64,000 nucleotides of DNA from DTU052 sp050951725 (GCA_050951725.1 JBMNJO010000001.1:930001-994000); one strand, 5' to 3'. Counted from the first letter of the stretch, positions 23,922 to 33,909 are shown. Notes: a model not told the origin generated them from the sequence alone. Numbers and translations are program-made.

Positions 23922-23994
23922 AGCCGATTAGTTTAGACAGAATCTTTCGGAGAAAATTGGGAACCCGGAAATAATAGACACGCAAGACCTTCAC
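23920..23994 (-). CDS. Possible 24-residue basic peptide
   Basis: Reading frame V-KVLRVYYFRVPNFLRKILSKLIG, starting at GTG (23994) or, with GAGGGGTGA upstream, TTG at 23985. The peptide is amphipathic and basic. Its TAG stop overlaps the AGGAG that could serve the following hydrophobic frame. A TATAAT lies about 30 bases upstream. Too short to prove from one genome. Confidence 0.35.
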   Translation of the reverse strand: MKVLRVYYFRVPNFLRKILSKLIG

Positions 23995-24045
23995 CCCTCT
24001 GGCTTTTGGTTTATTATACTGATAAGGCACCCAAAAGGTTCATAC

Positions 24046-26571
24046 TCATTTTGGATCTCTGAACCATTTTCTCAGTTCTGGTTCCAGATCGTTATAGTTG
24101 ATTTCAATTATATTCTGCATCGGCATGCTGTCACGAAAGAGGATGCTGTAGTGGCGTCCGGCCGGGGGAAGGCAGAAGCGCCGGTCAAGTATCACCACCA
24201 CCCCGGAATCAGTCTCACTCCTGATCAGGCGGCCGATTCCCTGCCGGAATCTTATTACGGCTTCAGCCAGCGAATACTCTTTAAATGCATTCCTCCCCTG
24301 TTTGGACAGGCGCTCCGTCCAAGCCTCTGCCAGGGGTTCAGTAGGAGGACGAAAAGGCAGGCGGGTCAGAACCAGGCAGTTCAGCATGTCGCCTGGCAGG
24401 TCGACTCCTTCCCAGAACGTCTCCGAGCCCAGGAGGATACCGTCCGGCCTGCCGGATAGTTTGGCGATGAGCGTGCTGTAATCACCATCCAGATACTGAC
24501 ATATCATGCGTTCCGATAGATCAGGGCCCTCGTCCCGCAGTAGGCTGGCGGTCTGCAGCAGGAGGCTGCGGGCGGTGAACAGGACCAAAGTGCGCTTGCC
24601 GGTCGTCCGGGCGATGGTCTTGACGCACCCGGCTATTAATTGAGCATACTGTGAGCTTCCGGGCTCGGCCAGGTTGCGAACCGCCAGGGTACGGCAGTTG
24701 TGTTCATAGTCAAAGGGGGAGGGGGATACCCACTCCCGGACAAGCTCGGGATCCAGACAGTCGAGACCCAAACGTCTTTTTATATATTTGAAACTACGAC
24801 CTACAGTAAGAGTGGCTGAAACCAGTATCAGGGACTTCAACCCCGGATAAAGCTGCTGGTTAAGCTCCGATCCGATATCCAAAGGCGCAGCGGCAAGGGA
24901 GGATAACCCGCGGGGTTCACTCTCCATCCAGACTACTTCCTCTTCACTTCCCAGCTCTACACTATCACCAATAAGCCATAAATCATTAGCCATGTCCCGC
25001 ACCTCGCCACTGAGTCCATATATTGTCAATCCCTCTTCCGAGTCGGGTATCATATCAACCAATTCCTCCAAGGACCGCTGCACATTACGCAGGGCCCCGG
25101 CTACCTCCCGGCAACCCTGGCAGAGCTCGGGAACCGCTTCCATGTCTGGTTTAATACGTCGAGGGCCCAAGGAACCAGGCACCGTGGCAATGTCACACAA
25201 CGCCAGACCGTGAATGGCCTGGCGCGTTAGATCCACCAGCCTTACGGTTTCCATCAATTCCTGCTTACACTGATGATAACGGGCCTTTAATGATGCCAGG
25301 TAACCACGCTCAATCCCGTTTCGTTTCTCGGAGAGCTTTGCTAAAAGCCGCAGGCCCTCTTCCACCGCGAAAGAAACGCCCAGTTTCTCGAAAGCAGTAC
25401 GGTCAAGGTTATGGGCCTCATCAATGATAAGGCGCTGATACGAAGGCAGGATATGTCCTCCCGTGGCCATGTCGCTTAGGAGCAGGGCATGGTTGACCAC
25501 GATGATATCGGCCTTGTTGAGTTTCCTGCGGGCGGCAAAGAAGTAACACTGCTGATGCCAGGGGCAGAGGTTACCGCCGCAGCCATGGCGCTGGCAGCTA
25601 ACCTGCTTCCAAAGGGAGGTGCCCTGATTGTCCCATCTCAGTTCCTGGAACTCACCCTGTCCTCCCCGGGCCAGCCATAAGCAGAGTCCCACCAGCAGAC
25701 GCCGCTCCTCGACGGTCAGATCATCCGGATTGTGCTTGAGAAAGTGCCATCGGTGCAGACACAGGTAGTTGTCCCTGCCATAGGCAATGCGCCAGGTAAA
25801 GGAGACCGGCAGGAACTCGGTCAATAACGGCAGGTCCTTTTCCGCCAACTGGCGCTGCAGGGCCTTGGTCCGGGTGGCGATAACCACCTTTTGGCCGTTG
25901 GCTGCTGCCCAGTAGACAGATGGGATCAGGTAGGCCAGGGTTTTACCTACCCCGGTACCGGCCTCAGCCAGCAGAAACTCGTCCCTTTCAAACGCTATGC
26001 ACACCTCACGGGCCATTGACTCCTGCTCGGGACGATAGCAGTATGATTCCATTATCCGGCTTAAGACGCCCGCAGGTCCCAGGATATCTAACACCTGATC
26101 GCGGGAAAACTCGGAAACCGGCTCATATTTCCGTTCAGGACGGGACAATTCACGGTAATTATGGACCGTATCCAGGATCAGCCCCTCACTGGCCGCATCC
26201 AGGAAATCCCGCACAGGATCCCCCATGGGAAGGATGGGCATCGTCTCCTGCAGGACTGAAAGATCCAGCCGGCGGGCCTCCTGCCATAGTTCCTGTAAAA
26301 CCTGAATCCAGTCGGCACCTCTACCATTCCCGACCAGTCCGTTCCAAGCCTGGTCAGGCTTCAGCACACTCCACAATTCCGAAAGAAAAATGTGCTTTCC
26401 CGGTGCCAATACCAGCAGGGGCTGACCGGGGTGGTTCTGAACCAGGTGTAAAGCATGACGGGGCACACTGTCCTTGGCGGGCATGACCTTCAATTCACCG
26501 TTCTCGACTATAAAAGCGGTTGTTTCCAGGCCGCGGCTGTCCATCTGTTTGAGCAGCAGAATAAGCTCCAA
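24046..26571 (-). CDS. dinG: DinG/XPD-family ATP-dependent helicase
   Basis: 841 residues. Walker A AEAGTGVGKTLAYLIP (about 208-223), iron-sulfur cysteines (YLCLHRW, then CQRHGCGGNLCPWHQQC), DEAH box LIIDEAHNLD, and the C-terminal motifs LGSETFWEGVD and QGIGRLIRSETDSGVV. It belongs to superfamily 2 5'-3' helicases acting on DNA repair and R-loops. The N-terminal 190 residues lack the DnaQ exonuclease motifs of the long B. subtilis type and are not recognised. TTG start with GGGGGAGG six bases ahead. Confidence 0.93.
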   Translation of the reverse strand: MELILLLKQMDSRGLETTAFIVENGELKVMPAKDSVPRHALHLVQNHPGQPLLVLAPGKHIFLSELWSVLKPDQAWNGLVGNGRGADWIQVLQELWQEARRLDLSVLQETMPILPMGDPVRDFLDAASEGLILDTVHNYRELSRPERKYEPVSEFSRDQVLDILGPAGVLSRIMESYCYRPEQESMAREVCIAFERDEFLLAEAGTGVGKTLAYLIPSVYWAAANGQKVVIATRTKALQRQLAEKDLPLLTEFLPVSFTWRIAYGRDNYLCLHRWHFLKHNPDDLTVEERRLLVGLCLWLARGGQGEFQELRWDNQGTSLWKQVSCQRHGCGGNLCPWHQQCYFFAARRKLNKADIIVVNHALLLSDMATGGHILPSYQRLIIDEAHNLDRTAFEKLGVSFAVEEGLRLLAKLSEKRNGIERGYLASLKARYHQCKQELMETVRLVDLTRQAIHGLALCDIATVPGSLGPRRIKPDMEAVPELCQGCREVAGALRNVQRSLEELVDMIPDSEEGLTIYGLSGEVRDMANDLWLIGDSVELGSEEEVVWMESEPRGLSSLAAAPLDIGSELNQQLYPGLKSLILVSATLTVGRSFKYIKRRLGLDCLDPELVREWVSPSPFDYEHNCRTLAVRNLAEPGSSQYAQLIAGCVKTIARTTGKRTLVLFTARSLLLQTASLLRDEGPDLSERMICQYLDGDYSTLIAKLSGRPDGILLGSETFWEGVDLPGDMLNCLVLTRLPFRPPTEPLAEAWTERLSKQGRNAFKEYSLAEAVIRFRQGIGRLIRSETDSGVVVILDRRFCLPPAGRHYSILFRDSMPMQNIIEINYNDLEPELRKWFRDPK

Positions 26572-26708
26572 ATAAATCCTCCCCCGGGCACCTCCCCCGG
26601 CGGTCTTTGTATAAGCCAGCCTTCAACGTGGCCTTTATGTATCCAAAAAGCAGAAGTTGGCGGAAAAGATTCAGGATGGGAATTTGACAGGAATAACTCT
26701 GGGACACT

Positions 26709-27023
26709 TCAAGCCCTATTCCAGATGCAGGGGGTAATGCTCTTCTGGTTGCCATCACGTATCAGGTGATACACCCCACTGATCTCAACACCGCCCTCAC
26801 GCAACACCTGACAGGATTCCTCAGCATCTGCGGGCTTGATTTTAAGGGACAGGCCGCAGCTGGTGCTTATCTCCCGGGGGGTTGGCATGACCACGAACTC
26901 ACGGTTGGCCGCCTTCATTAATTTCTCCCCCTTGAGGGCTCCTGAGGTGGATGCAAACGTAATCACACAATAATCATTCAGTTTAATAAGATTCCCAATG
27001 CCCGATAGCGAGGACTCAGTCAA
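26709..27023 (-). CDS. DUF3343 protein
   Basis: 104 residues. The core CVITFASTSGALKGEKLM with PTPREISTSCGLSLKI is the DUF3343 pattern, including the conserved cysteine after STS. Members have been suggested to carry sulfur or selenium, but the role is not established. The C-terminal 25 residues are an extension. TTG start with AGGAG nine bases upstream, overlapping the thioesterase stop by eight bases. Confidence 0.85.
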   Translation of the reverse strand: MTESSLSGIGNLIKLNDYCVITFASTSGALKGEKLMKAANREFVVMPTPREISTSCGLSLKIKPADAEESCQVLREGGVEISGVYHLIRDGNQKSITPCIWNRA

Positions 27024-27450
27024 GTTCTATCTCTCCTACTATATAAAAAGTACCTTGAGTGGTGGCGATAACCTTGTCTTCACATACCACCTCGGCACTG
27101 GCAAAGTAAAGGTGTGATCCGATCCGGTCAACCCTTCCCCGCCCAACCATCTCCTTGCCCATGGGGGCAGTGGTGAAAAAGTTAATACCGTAATTAACCG
27201 TAACGCCTTTTTTGCCAGTAGTTCGCACTGCATTAGCCATGGCGGCGTCCGCGAGAGTTGACACCAGGCCTCCATGGGTAATGCCCAGAGGGTTGCCATG
27301 CTCATCTCGAGTTTGAACTGCCATCTCGACCCAGCCGGGCCCTAAAGTCTTGGTAGTAATACCTGTTAAAAGGTAGAATGGCGCTTTGGAATTTGTCTCG
27401 GTAATAACAGCAAACAATCTCTCATCAATGCCTTGATTGGATGGAATCAT
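27016..27450 (-). CDS. PaaI-type hotdog-fold thioesterase
   Basis: 144 residues. The hotdog signature is clear: GNPLGITHGGLVSTLADAAMANAV with the catalytic-region HGG and the Asp, then VTVNYGINFFTTAP and ATTQGTFYIV. Hydrolyses acyl-CoA thioesters; substrate not evident (phenylacetyl-CoA-like or 4-hydroxybenzoyl-CoA-like). ATG at 27450 fits the family start; the ribosome site AAAGGAGG is 12 bases away, longer than usual. Upstream in-frame sequence encodes a hydrophobic stretch but has no start signal. Translationally coupled to DUF3343. Confidence 0.9.
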   Translation of the reverse strand: MIPSNQGIDERLFAVITETNSKAPFYLLTGITTKTLGPGWVEMAVQTRDEHGNPLGITHGGLVSTLADAAMANAVRTTGKKGVTVNYGINFFTTAPMGKEMVGRGRVDRIGSHLYFASAEVVCEDKVIATTQGTFYIVGEIELD

Positions 27451-27963
27451 TTCCCGGTTGGGCCTCCTTTGCGAAATGTTAACTATCACGATTATAAGGT
27501 ACGCGAGAAGCAGGGGCAAGAATAAGCCCCTGATAAATCCAGCCAAGAGGTTGTCGGTGAGTGCAGATATGGGACTGAGACCCCTTTTCAAGCAGGATTC
27601 CGTCAAGTATCTTACACAACCTCAGGCTGAAAAGGTTATAATTGTCCGCCATCGTTTGGTTATGCTAAACTTAATTCAACTTCCCAGCAACCCCGCAGAG
27701 CCACTATTCTCGAACTTGACCTGGCACTACATCTTCTGGGAACTTAACTGTTTTGGTCTTCAGGGATCCTGAACCCCCGATGTGCATATATCTTCTAAGA
27801 AAAGACGCAGCAAACAACCGCCAATGAAGTGGTAGGCTTTGATTCAATGATCCTGCTGACACTGCAGCCTGTACGGGTAGAGTTTCCCAACCTCAAACAT
27901 TTATTGCGGGGTCTACATCCCGGTCAATATCAAGTCCATTTGAACACTTTGGTGTTCGCACAG

Positions 27964-28009
27964 ACAGATTTGTCTTAATTAATAAGACCGTAATTTGAAC
28001 AGATCTGTC
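27964..28009 (+). promoter_or_regulatory. Twin operator-like palindromes before the CoA-transferase operon
   Basis: Two copies of ACAGATyTGTC (27964-27974 and 27999-28009), 35 bases apart, precede the operon. The second is a perfect palindrome and follows TTGAAC, a possible -35, inside the spacer to a TATT-rich -10. The rest of the 600-base gap (27451-28052) holds no gene I can support. Confidence 0.4.
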
Positions 28010-28052
28010 ATGTGCCTCATATTATTTTTGTTGTAACAAGGGGGGGTCATAC

Positions 28053-28988
28053 ATGAAGGACAAACGGATGACTTTAAAAGAAGCAGTGAGCAAGTTTACC
28101 TGGGATGGGTGTTCCCTGAACATCGGCAGCATATGTGCCCGTGAACCTATGGCGGTTGCACATGAGATCATTCGCCAGGGCAGAAAAAACATAACTTTTA
28201 TAACTGATACTACTTCTGACCCGGCGGAATTGATGGTTGCGGCTGGTTGCTTCAGTCGAATTGAGGCTGCTTATATTTGGATTGGGGTAGTCGGCCAGGG
28301 TTATAATATCCGGCGAGCGGTAGAAGAAGGGATTCCCAATCATATTGAAATCGAGCCCTATTCGAACTATACCGCGGGACTTCGTTTGATGGCAGGATCG
28401 ATGGGGCTTCCCTTCCTCCCCACCAAATCGCTCCTGGGCAGCGATATTATTAAGTATAATCCAAAAATAAAAGTAATCGATGATCCCTATGGCAGCGGAC
28501 CAATTGCGTTGGTGCCAGCAGCCACTCCCGATACCACCTTTATTCATGTCCAACGATCCGACATGGCGGGCAACTGTCAGATATGGGGGATGTTGGGCAA
28601 TGATGATTTTGCCGCCAAGGCCTGTAAAAATGTGGTTATCACCTGTGAAGAGATTGTTCCCACCAGCGAGATACGAAAAATTCCCAACATGACCGTTATT
28701 CCAGAATACGCTGTATCAGCAGTAGTGGAGCTGCCATTTGGTTGTCATCCTTTATCCTTAACGGGATGCTATTGGATGGATAATCCCTTCCGCCAGACAT
28801 TTATTCAAGCCTCAAGGACCAGAGAAGGGGTTATGGCCTGGTTGGATGAGTGGGTTTATCAGGTAGAGGACCATCAGCAGTACCTGGATAAGGTAGGGCG
28901 TGACCGTTTAGCAAAAATTCAGGAATTGGAACAGGACAACTGCATGATTCCCGAGATAATATCGAGAACGAGGGAGGGGTTGTTTTAA
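28053..28988 (+). CDS. CoA-transferase family I, alpha subunit (GctA-like)
   Basis: 311 residues. Resembles glutaconate CoA-transferase subunit A: GCSLNIGSICAREPMAVAHEI near the N-terminus, TDTTSDPAELMVAAG, then SNYTAGLRLMAGSMGLPF and the C-terminal YVPEYAV-like segment. Transfers CoA between acids such as acetate and a dicarboxylic or ketoacid. ATG with a very strong AAGGGGGGG site. Its stop overlaps the next gene's ATG by one base, so the two subunits are coupled. The true acyl substrate is not visible. Confidence 0.9.
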   Translation: MKDKRMTLKEAVSKFTWDGCSLNIGSICAREPMAVAHEIIRQGRKNITFITDTTSDPAELMVAAGCFSRIEAAYIWIGVVGQGYNIRRAVEEGIPNHIEIEPYSNYTAGLRLMAGSMGLPFLPTKSLLGSDIIKYNPKIKVIDDPYGSGPIALVPAATPDTTFIHVQRSDMAGNCQIWGMLGNDDFAAKACKNVVITCEEIVPTSEIRKIPNMTVIPEYAVSAVVELPFGCHPLSLTGCYWMDNPFRQTFIQASRTREGVMAWLDEWVYQVEDHQQYLDKVGRDRLAKIQELEQDNCMIPEIISRTREGLF

Positions 28989-29857
28989 TGAAGAAATACG
29001 CTGATAAATATACAATTTCGGAAATGATGGCAGCTGTTTGTTCGTTGCAGCTCAGCAATGATGATGTAGCTTTTGTCGGAGTTGGAATTCCGCTGATGGC
29101 CGGTGCAGTTGCGGCCGCTACCCATGCTCCCGAGGTTACCATAGTTTATGAAGGTGGGGGCGTGGGGGCCAAGAGTCGCAGGATGCCCTGGACAATTTCC
29201 GATACGCCAACCACAGACAATGCGTTGGTTGCAAGTTCAATGAACCGGATTTTCAGTGATCAGCAACGGGGTTTCATCACCGTAGGAATTATTGGCGGCG
29301 CGGAAATTGATAAATACGGTAACCTGAACACTACAGCCATCTTTGGCAAGGACGGAAGCTATGATCATCCCCAGGTAAGATTACCGGGCAGCGGCGGAGC
29401 CAATGATATAGCTTCTTCTGCCCAGCGAACGGTTATTGTTATGCGCCTCCAGAAGGGTAAGTTTGTCAATAAGATAGATTTTATCACCAGTCCCGGTTTT
29501 CTGTCCGGTCCCGGTGCACGGGAGAAAGCCGGCCTATTAGGCGGTGGACCCAGTGCAGTTGTAACCGACCGCGGCCTCTTCAAATTTGATGAAGAAACCA
29601 AAGAAATGTATTTGGACGCCATATATCCAGGAATGACCGTCGAACAGATCAAGGGATTCATCGACTGGGATTTAAAGGTATCCCCCCAATTATATGAAAT
29701 GGAGCCTCCCACTGAGGAACAGATTGCGATTATGCACACCCTGGATCCGATGGGAACTGTTTTGGGCAGTAAGTCCTTGAAGGGCGGGATAGTTCCCTTC
29801 GATGTATACTACGATTCTCTGAAAAAGTCGTATCAGAGCCGGACACTGTCTCTGTAA
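28988..29857 (+). CDS. CoA-transferase family I, beta subunit (GctB-like)
   Basis: 289 residues. The probable catalytic glutamate lies in IVYEGGGVGAKSRRMPW; other marks are GIIGGAEIDKYGNLNTT (family motif), VRLPGSGGANDIASSA and FITSPGF. Forms a heteromer with the preceding alpha subunit. A bidirectional terminator follows about 85 bases later. Context with other acyl-CoA genes in the window suggests acid activation in fermentative or syntrophic metabolism. Confidence 0.92.
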   Translation: MKKYADKYTISEMMAAVCSLQLSNDDVAFVGVGIPLMAGAVAAATHAPEVTIVYEGGGVGAKSRRMPWTISDTPTTDNALVASSMNRIFSDQQRGFITVGIIGGAEIDKYGNLNTTAIFGKDGSYDHPQVRLPGSGGANDIASSAQRTVIVMRLQKGKFVNKIDFITSPGFLSGPGAREKAGLLGGGPSAVVTDRGLFKFDEETKEMYLDAIYPGMTVEQIKGFIDWDLKVSPQLYEMEPPTEEQIAIMHTLDPMGTVLGSKSLKGGIVPFDVYYDSLKKSYQSRTLSL

Positions 29858-29943
29858 ATATGCTAATCAACTACCAGGAACCCCATAATTAATGAGGTGG
29901 GGACTACCGGAACACTCCCCGACCTTTATCTATGTAATAAATG

Positions 29944-29970
29944 AGAGAACCCGAGGCAATTGGGTTCTCT
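29944..29970. terminator. Bidirectional terminator
   Basis: AGAGAACCC / GGGTTCTCT stem with a nine-base loop, T-rich on both sides (TTTCGTC plus; CATTTATT minus). It separates the convergent CoA-transferase and methyltransferase genes. Confidence 0.85.
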
Positions 29971-30031
29971 TTCGTCATAAAAAGTGTTTACATATCTCTC
30001 ACTCATTTTCTATTGAGGGAAATGTGGGAAC

Positions 30032-31225
30032 CTAAACCCGTCTAAAAACGGCAAAAACCTGCAGGGGAAACCCTGAATCGTCGGCCACCAGCTTTACCCG
30101 ATCCGCGTCAGGCAGTCGTTGGACAACCTCTGGAGGCAGGTAGTCAAAAAGCCTCATTTCCACCAGTTCCAGGCCGCAGCTTTGGAACAGGTCCGAAAGG
30201 CTGGCCGGTTCCCAGTGATGCAGGTGCAGCATGGCGGGGAAAGTAGCTCCCCGTGAATCCTCCTCGAGCCTTTGATACAGCTCACCGTTGGTATTTGGGA
30301 CCGTGACAAATACCAGGGCGCCGGGGCGGGTTACCCGGGCAAACTCCCGGATCACCGTGGAGGGATCATAGGTATGCTCCAGTACATCCAGGCATACTAT
30401 GACATCAAATGTTTGATCGGGAAAGGCAAGACTGTCAAGGCTGCCCTGGATAAAGCTCAACTGTTCCGGGCGATCCTGCAGGAGACCCTCCCTGATGGAT
30501 GCCCGGCTACCGCTGAAGATCTCCCCCATCTCAGTTTCAATCAGGCTTAGTACCCGGGGTAAAAACGAGTGCTTACCCCTCTGCAGCAGGCTGGCCATAC
30601 CCTGGGCCCGGTTCAAACGGGGCCGACAGGCGTCAATACCAGTAACTTCCAGGTGCTGACTCATCAACAGGGAGGCAAACCCTGCTCCGCAACCGGCATC
30701 CAGGACACATCCCCGGAGTTCCCTGACCTTGGGGTATACCAGATCGAGGAATGAATACTCCCCACCCGAGGAGAAGTTTATCAGGGCGATGATCTCGTTG
30801 AAGGCAAACAGGTCCTTTTGCTTCAAAGACGGAGCCTGGTTGTTCCGGAACCAATTCCGGGCCTCGCGCTGCTCAATTAAAATCGGGATCAGTTCCTCGA
30901 CTTCCGAGATACCATAGTAATCCATGGCCCTGGTCTTCGCCGCCAACGGCAGCCGTTCCCAGGCATACTGAATGAAGAAGGGATAACAGACATTACTGCT
31001 GTCATCAAACATGATGCAGTGAGCCGGATCCTGCTGGCGAATATCCGCCATGATCTCATAGAATGCCATCTGAAACTCCAGGCCCTCTTCATCACTTCGT
31101 TTAAACATACCGGCCAGGTTACGCGCGTTCTGCTCCAGACCGGCCGGCAACAGTGCGGTTACCCGGGCCGCGATATCCGGAATGGTATGGCTCAGGTAGT
31201 AATCAAGAAACCGCTCCAGAATCAT
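30032..31225 (-). CDS. SAM-dependent methyltransferase with N-terminal helical domain
   Basis: 397 residues. About 170 N-terminal residues are helical and unrecognised. The class I methyltransferase core then shows VLDAGCGAGFASLLM (SAM-binding GxGxG), TGIDACRPRLNRAQ, DVIVCLDVLEHTYDP and VFVTVPN. The start is ATG 31225, which has GGGGTGA four bases upstream; the longer frame reads back into non-coding sequence. It ends the alpha-glucan operon; methylation of a polysaccharide or of its primer is a possibility but is inference. Confidence 0.85.
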   Translation of the reverse strand: MILERFLDYYLSHTIPDIAARVTALLPAGLEQNARNLAGMFKRSDEEGLEFQMAFYEIMADIRQQDPAHCIMFDDSSNVCYPFFIQYAWERLPLAAKTRAMDYYGISEVEELIPILIEQREARNWFRNNQAPSLKQKDLFAFNEIIALINFSSGGEYSFLDLVYPKVRELRGCVLDAGCGAGFASLLMSQHLEVTGIDACRPRLNRAQGMASLLQRGKHSFLPRVLSLIETEMGEIFSGSRASIREGLLQDRPEQLSFIQGSLDSLAFPDQTFDVIVCLDVLEHTYDPSTVIREFARVTRPGALVFVTVPNTNGELYQRLEEDSRGATFPAMLHLHHWEPASLSDLFQSCGLELVEMRLFDYLPPEVVQRLPDADRVKLVADDSGFPLQVFAVFRRV

Positions 31226-31386
31226 AAATTCACCCCTGCTCTTTTGTTTTATAACCTTTCTATCTTGTAAATTCCTTGGTTCCACAAAGACCAGGCAAGT
31301 CCTGGTATTGTTCAGCCACACTCTTAAGCCAGCCTTACCCGGTCCGTTCCATCGCGCCCGGTAAGAACTTAAAACGTCAGTGCCAG

Positions 31387-33846
31387 TTATACCAACTGCA
31401 CGAAATGGCTGTATTCATCGCGTTCCGGGCCATTCCCCAGGCACCAGCTGAGTTCAGCCTGAAAGGATACCTGGCCGCTGGTTACCGCCACATAAGGCCT
31501 GATCAGCAACCCGGAAGCATCATAACTCAATTCACTGTGGGTGGGGAACACATGCCCCCGGTAATAGCTCTTCACTGCCGGTTCAACCACCACCCGTACT
31601 ATAGCCTGGCCGGACGCGATCTCCCAGAACAGGGCATTACGCGAGGCTGTCCCCCGGCCGCTCACCGTTTCGCAGACATAGGCAAGTTTCCCAGGACGCG
31701 GACAGCGGTTTATTTCACTCCGGTATGTACCCCTTTCAATCTCCGGACGCAACACCTCATAATTTACCTCACTGGTTTCACCCTCTATACCCAGCCAGGA
31801 TACCGGCTGCAGTTCCCTCTCATCTGAAGGCACCATGGAGGTCACCAGTTCCGGTGCCAGGTACAGCTCTCCGCACTCACCATCGATAACCTGGACCTCA
31901 ACCGACATAACAAGTGATGCCTCGCAAATATGAAAGGTCTTCCGCACCCTAAGCCTAAGGCACTCACCGTCTTTAATAATGGAAGGAGAAGCCTCCAGGC
32001 TGATAACAATCTTATCCCCGTGGGTTTCCGTACTGACAAGCCGGTAACCGGGGGTTTCCTGATCCAGAGGCACCCACTTTTCATCCTCCCGGGTGGCAAA
32101 CGTAAGCCCCATACTGTTACGGCATCTCTCCACCCGTCCCCCTTCCGGGTAGAACTCCTCCGTAAGATCGGAATCAGTTTCAGTGAAGATCAGGGAGTGA
32201 GTGATAGCCAGCACCTCACTGTACGCTACCGGGAAGAGCATCTCCTTTTCCAGGTAACTCAGGAGTTCGGCAAACCCCAACTCCTGTTGTGACACACCCT
32301 GGTGGAATACCACCTGCCCCTTCCGCACGTGGACCACCACTGTCTGACGCGCGGTACGCACGATAACCTCATCCTCGCCATCCATATCCCAATCCCGAAC
32401 TTCAACAACCGGCAAACCGCCTGCCTGACCTTTGATCTTCTCAATGGCCAGGTCTGCCAGCCTCTCCGCCAGTTCCAGATAAGCGAGGCCCTGTAAATCG
32501 AAATAGGCACACGAACCGTAAGATGGGTGTCGGCTCGCCCAGCGCGGGTCTTCCTGGTAGGCCAGGTTCCTTACTCGCTGGATAACCCGGTACGCTCGCA
32601 CCATCTCCTCCGAATGCCTGATCGACAGAAGTTCCTGGATGAGCTTAAACCGGTGAGGTGAGTCAAGGACCACATCGCGCAGAAGCAGCCGGGAAAGTCC
32701 AGGCAGCTCCAGATCACGCAGGACCAAGCGGTCGAGTTCCTGCATCCTGCGTTCCAGGTCCCGCTGCCGGGCCATAGCCCGACGCAGCCGTTCATCACCG
32801 AAGGTCACTCCCCGAATCCCCCGCCGGGCGGTCCAGTTCTCCCATTCTGCATATGAGCGGCTGGTAGCTGCCGGGTAGGTATCGAGAAAGCCCTGTCGCT
32901 CAAAGTAAGATCTCAGGCCGCAGAACTGCAATTCCGGGTCTTCCAGGACCAGTCGAAAGAACTCCTTTAGCCAGGCGGTATCTCCCCGGGGATCCTTGCT
33001 CCACTGCCCGAACTTTTCGGCATCCTCAAAGATCACAATCACCGGTTCCAGGTCCTTGCCCAGCCGACGGGCCATCCTAATGGATTTCTCGGCCGCATCC
33101 TTCAGGTAAAAAACGTACTGCCGGGGTTTTATTATGCTGCGATCCCCATCCCCAAAAGACTGGCGTTTTAACAGGCGGTAACGAAACTCAGAATGCACCG
33201 GCAGGACAAAGAACTCCTGTCCCCCGATCTCATCGCGCAGGCCATAGAACAGGATCTCCGGCGGGAGATGGGAAACCGTAGTGCGGGCATGAGGATCATC
33301 AAACCCGAAATGTTTGCGGCAGTAATCAAATTGACCACCCGGATAGTTAAAGTGAGGCCCAAAGAAGGTCTCAGCATCCAGGTAGAGGAGAGGCGCCGCA
33401 CCGACCAGCCGCGCTGCCACCGCCAGGTTGTAGAGCACCCATTCCCCGGCCTCCCTTTCCACCACATGGATACCCTCCCACTCCAGGGCGTTAACCCCCA
33501 ACAAGCGGGTGGAGATGTTAGCATACTCACGGACCTGAAACAGGATGTCATCAGGACGCGCAGACAACTGGGCAAAGGCCTCGTCAGCCAGTCCCCCTAT
33601 CAGGCCGAAACCATCCTTTCTTAGCATGGCCCTTAAACGCTCCAGGTAACTCGGTTTCTCATGGGCCAGCCAGAGAAGGAGCGGTCCGGAAAAGTGAAGG
33701 TTTATGTAAAACCCGGGGTCTGCAGCCATGCCTTCCAACAGTTCAATCCAGGGCAGGTAAGAGTTTTTAAAAACCTCTTCGCGGGTATGATGCAGCTGAA
33801 AATGGGGCTGGTGAAAATGAGGACAGAAGGCCACGTTTACTTTCAC
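31387..33846 (-). CDS. GH57-family 4-alpha-glucanotransferase/amylase-like protein
   Basis: 819 residues. N-terminal GH57 barrel: motif 1 FCPHFHQPHF, GLIGGLADEAF, a WEGIHVVEREAGEW region in the place of the nucleophile motif, and motif 4 IFEDAEKFGQW with the acid/base aspartate position. Residues 430-819 resemble the beta-sandwich domains (DUF1925/1926) of glucanotransferases. The first motifs diverge from characterised enzymes, so activity is uncertain. 63 bases downstream of the branching enzyme. Together they suggest intracellular alpha-glucan synthesis and trimming. Confidence 0.85.
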   Translation of the reverse strand: MKVNVAFCPHFHQPHFQLHHTREEVFKNSYLPWIELLEGMAADPGFYINLHFSGPLLLWLAHEKPSYLERLRAMLRKDGFGLIGGLADEAFAQLSARPDDILFQVREYANISTRLLGVNALEWEGIHVVEREAGEWVLYNLAVAARLVGAAPLLYLDAETFFGPHFNYPGGQFDYCRKHFGFDDPHARTTVSHLPPEILFYGLRDEIGGQEFFVLPVHSEFRYRLLKRQSFGDGDRSIIKPRQYVFYLKDAAEKSIRMARRLGKDLEPVIVIFEDAEKFGQWSKDPRGDTAWLKEFFRLVLEDPELQFCGLRSYFERQGFLDTYPAATSRSYAEWENWTARRGIRGVTFGDERLRRAMARQRDLERRMQELDRLVLRDLELPGLSRLLLRDVVLDSPHRFKLIQELLSIRHSEEMVRAYRVIQRVRNLAYQEDPRWASRHPSYGSCAYFDLQGLAYLELAERLADLAIEKIKGQAGGLPVVEVRDWDMDGEDEVIVRTARQTVVVHVRKGQVVFHQGVSQQELGFAELLSYLEKEMLFPVAYSEVLAITHSLIFTETDSDLTEEFYPEGGRVERCRNSMGLTFATREDEKWVPLDQETPGYRLVSTETHGDKIVISLEASPSIIKDGECLRLRVRKTFHICEASLVMSVEVQVIDGECGELYLAPELVTSMVPSDERELQPVSWLGIEGETSEVNYEVLRPEIERGTYRSEINRCPRPGKLAYVCETVSGRGTASRNALFWEIASGQAIVRVVVEPAVKSYYRGHVFPTHSELSYDASGLLIRPYVAVTSGQVSFQAELSWCLGNGPERDEYSHFVQLV

Positions 33847-33909
33847 TTAAGGTACCCCCTCAACAACGATATTGGACGCGAGTGCTTAACAGACAGGAAT
33901 AACGGGATT

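Noticed and set aside
31387..33624. Several plus-strand frames of 120-143 codons
   Set aside because: All mirror the GH57 transferase-like gene.
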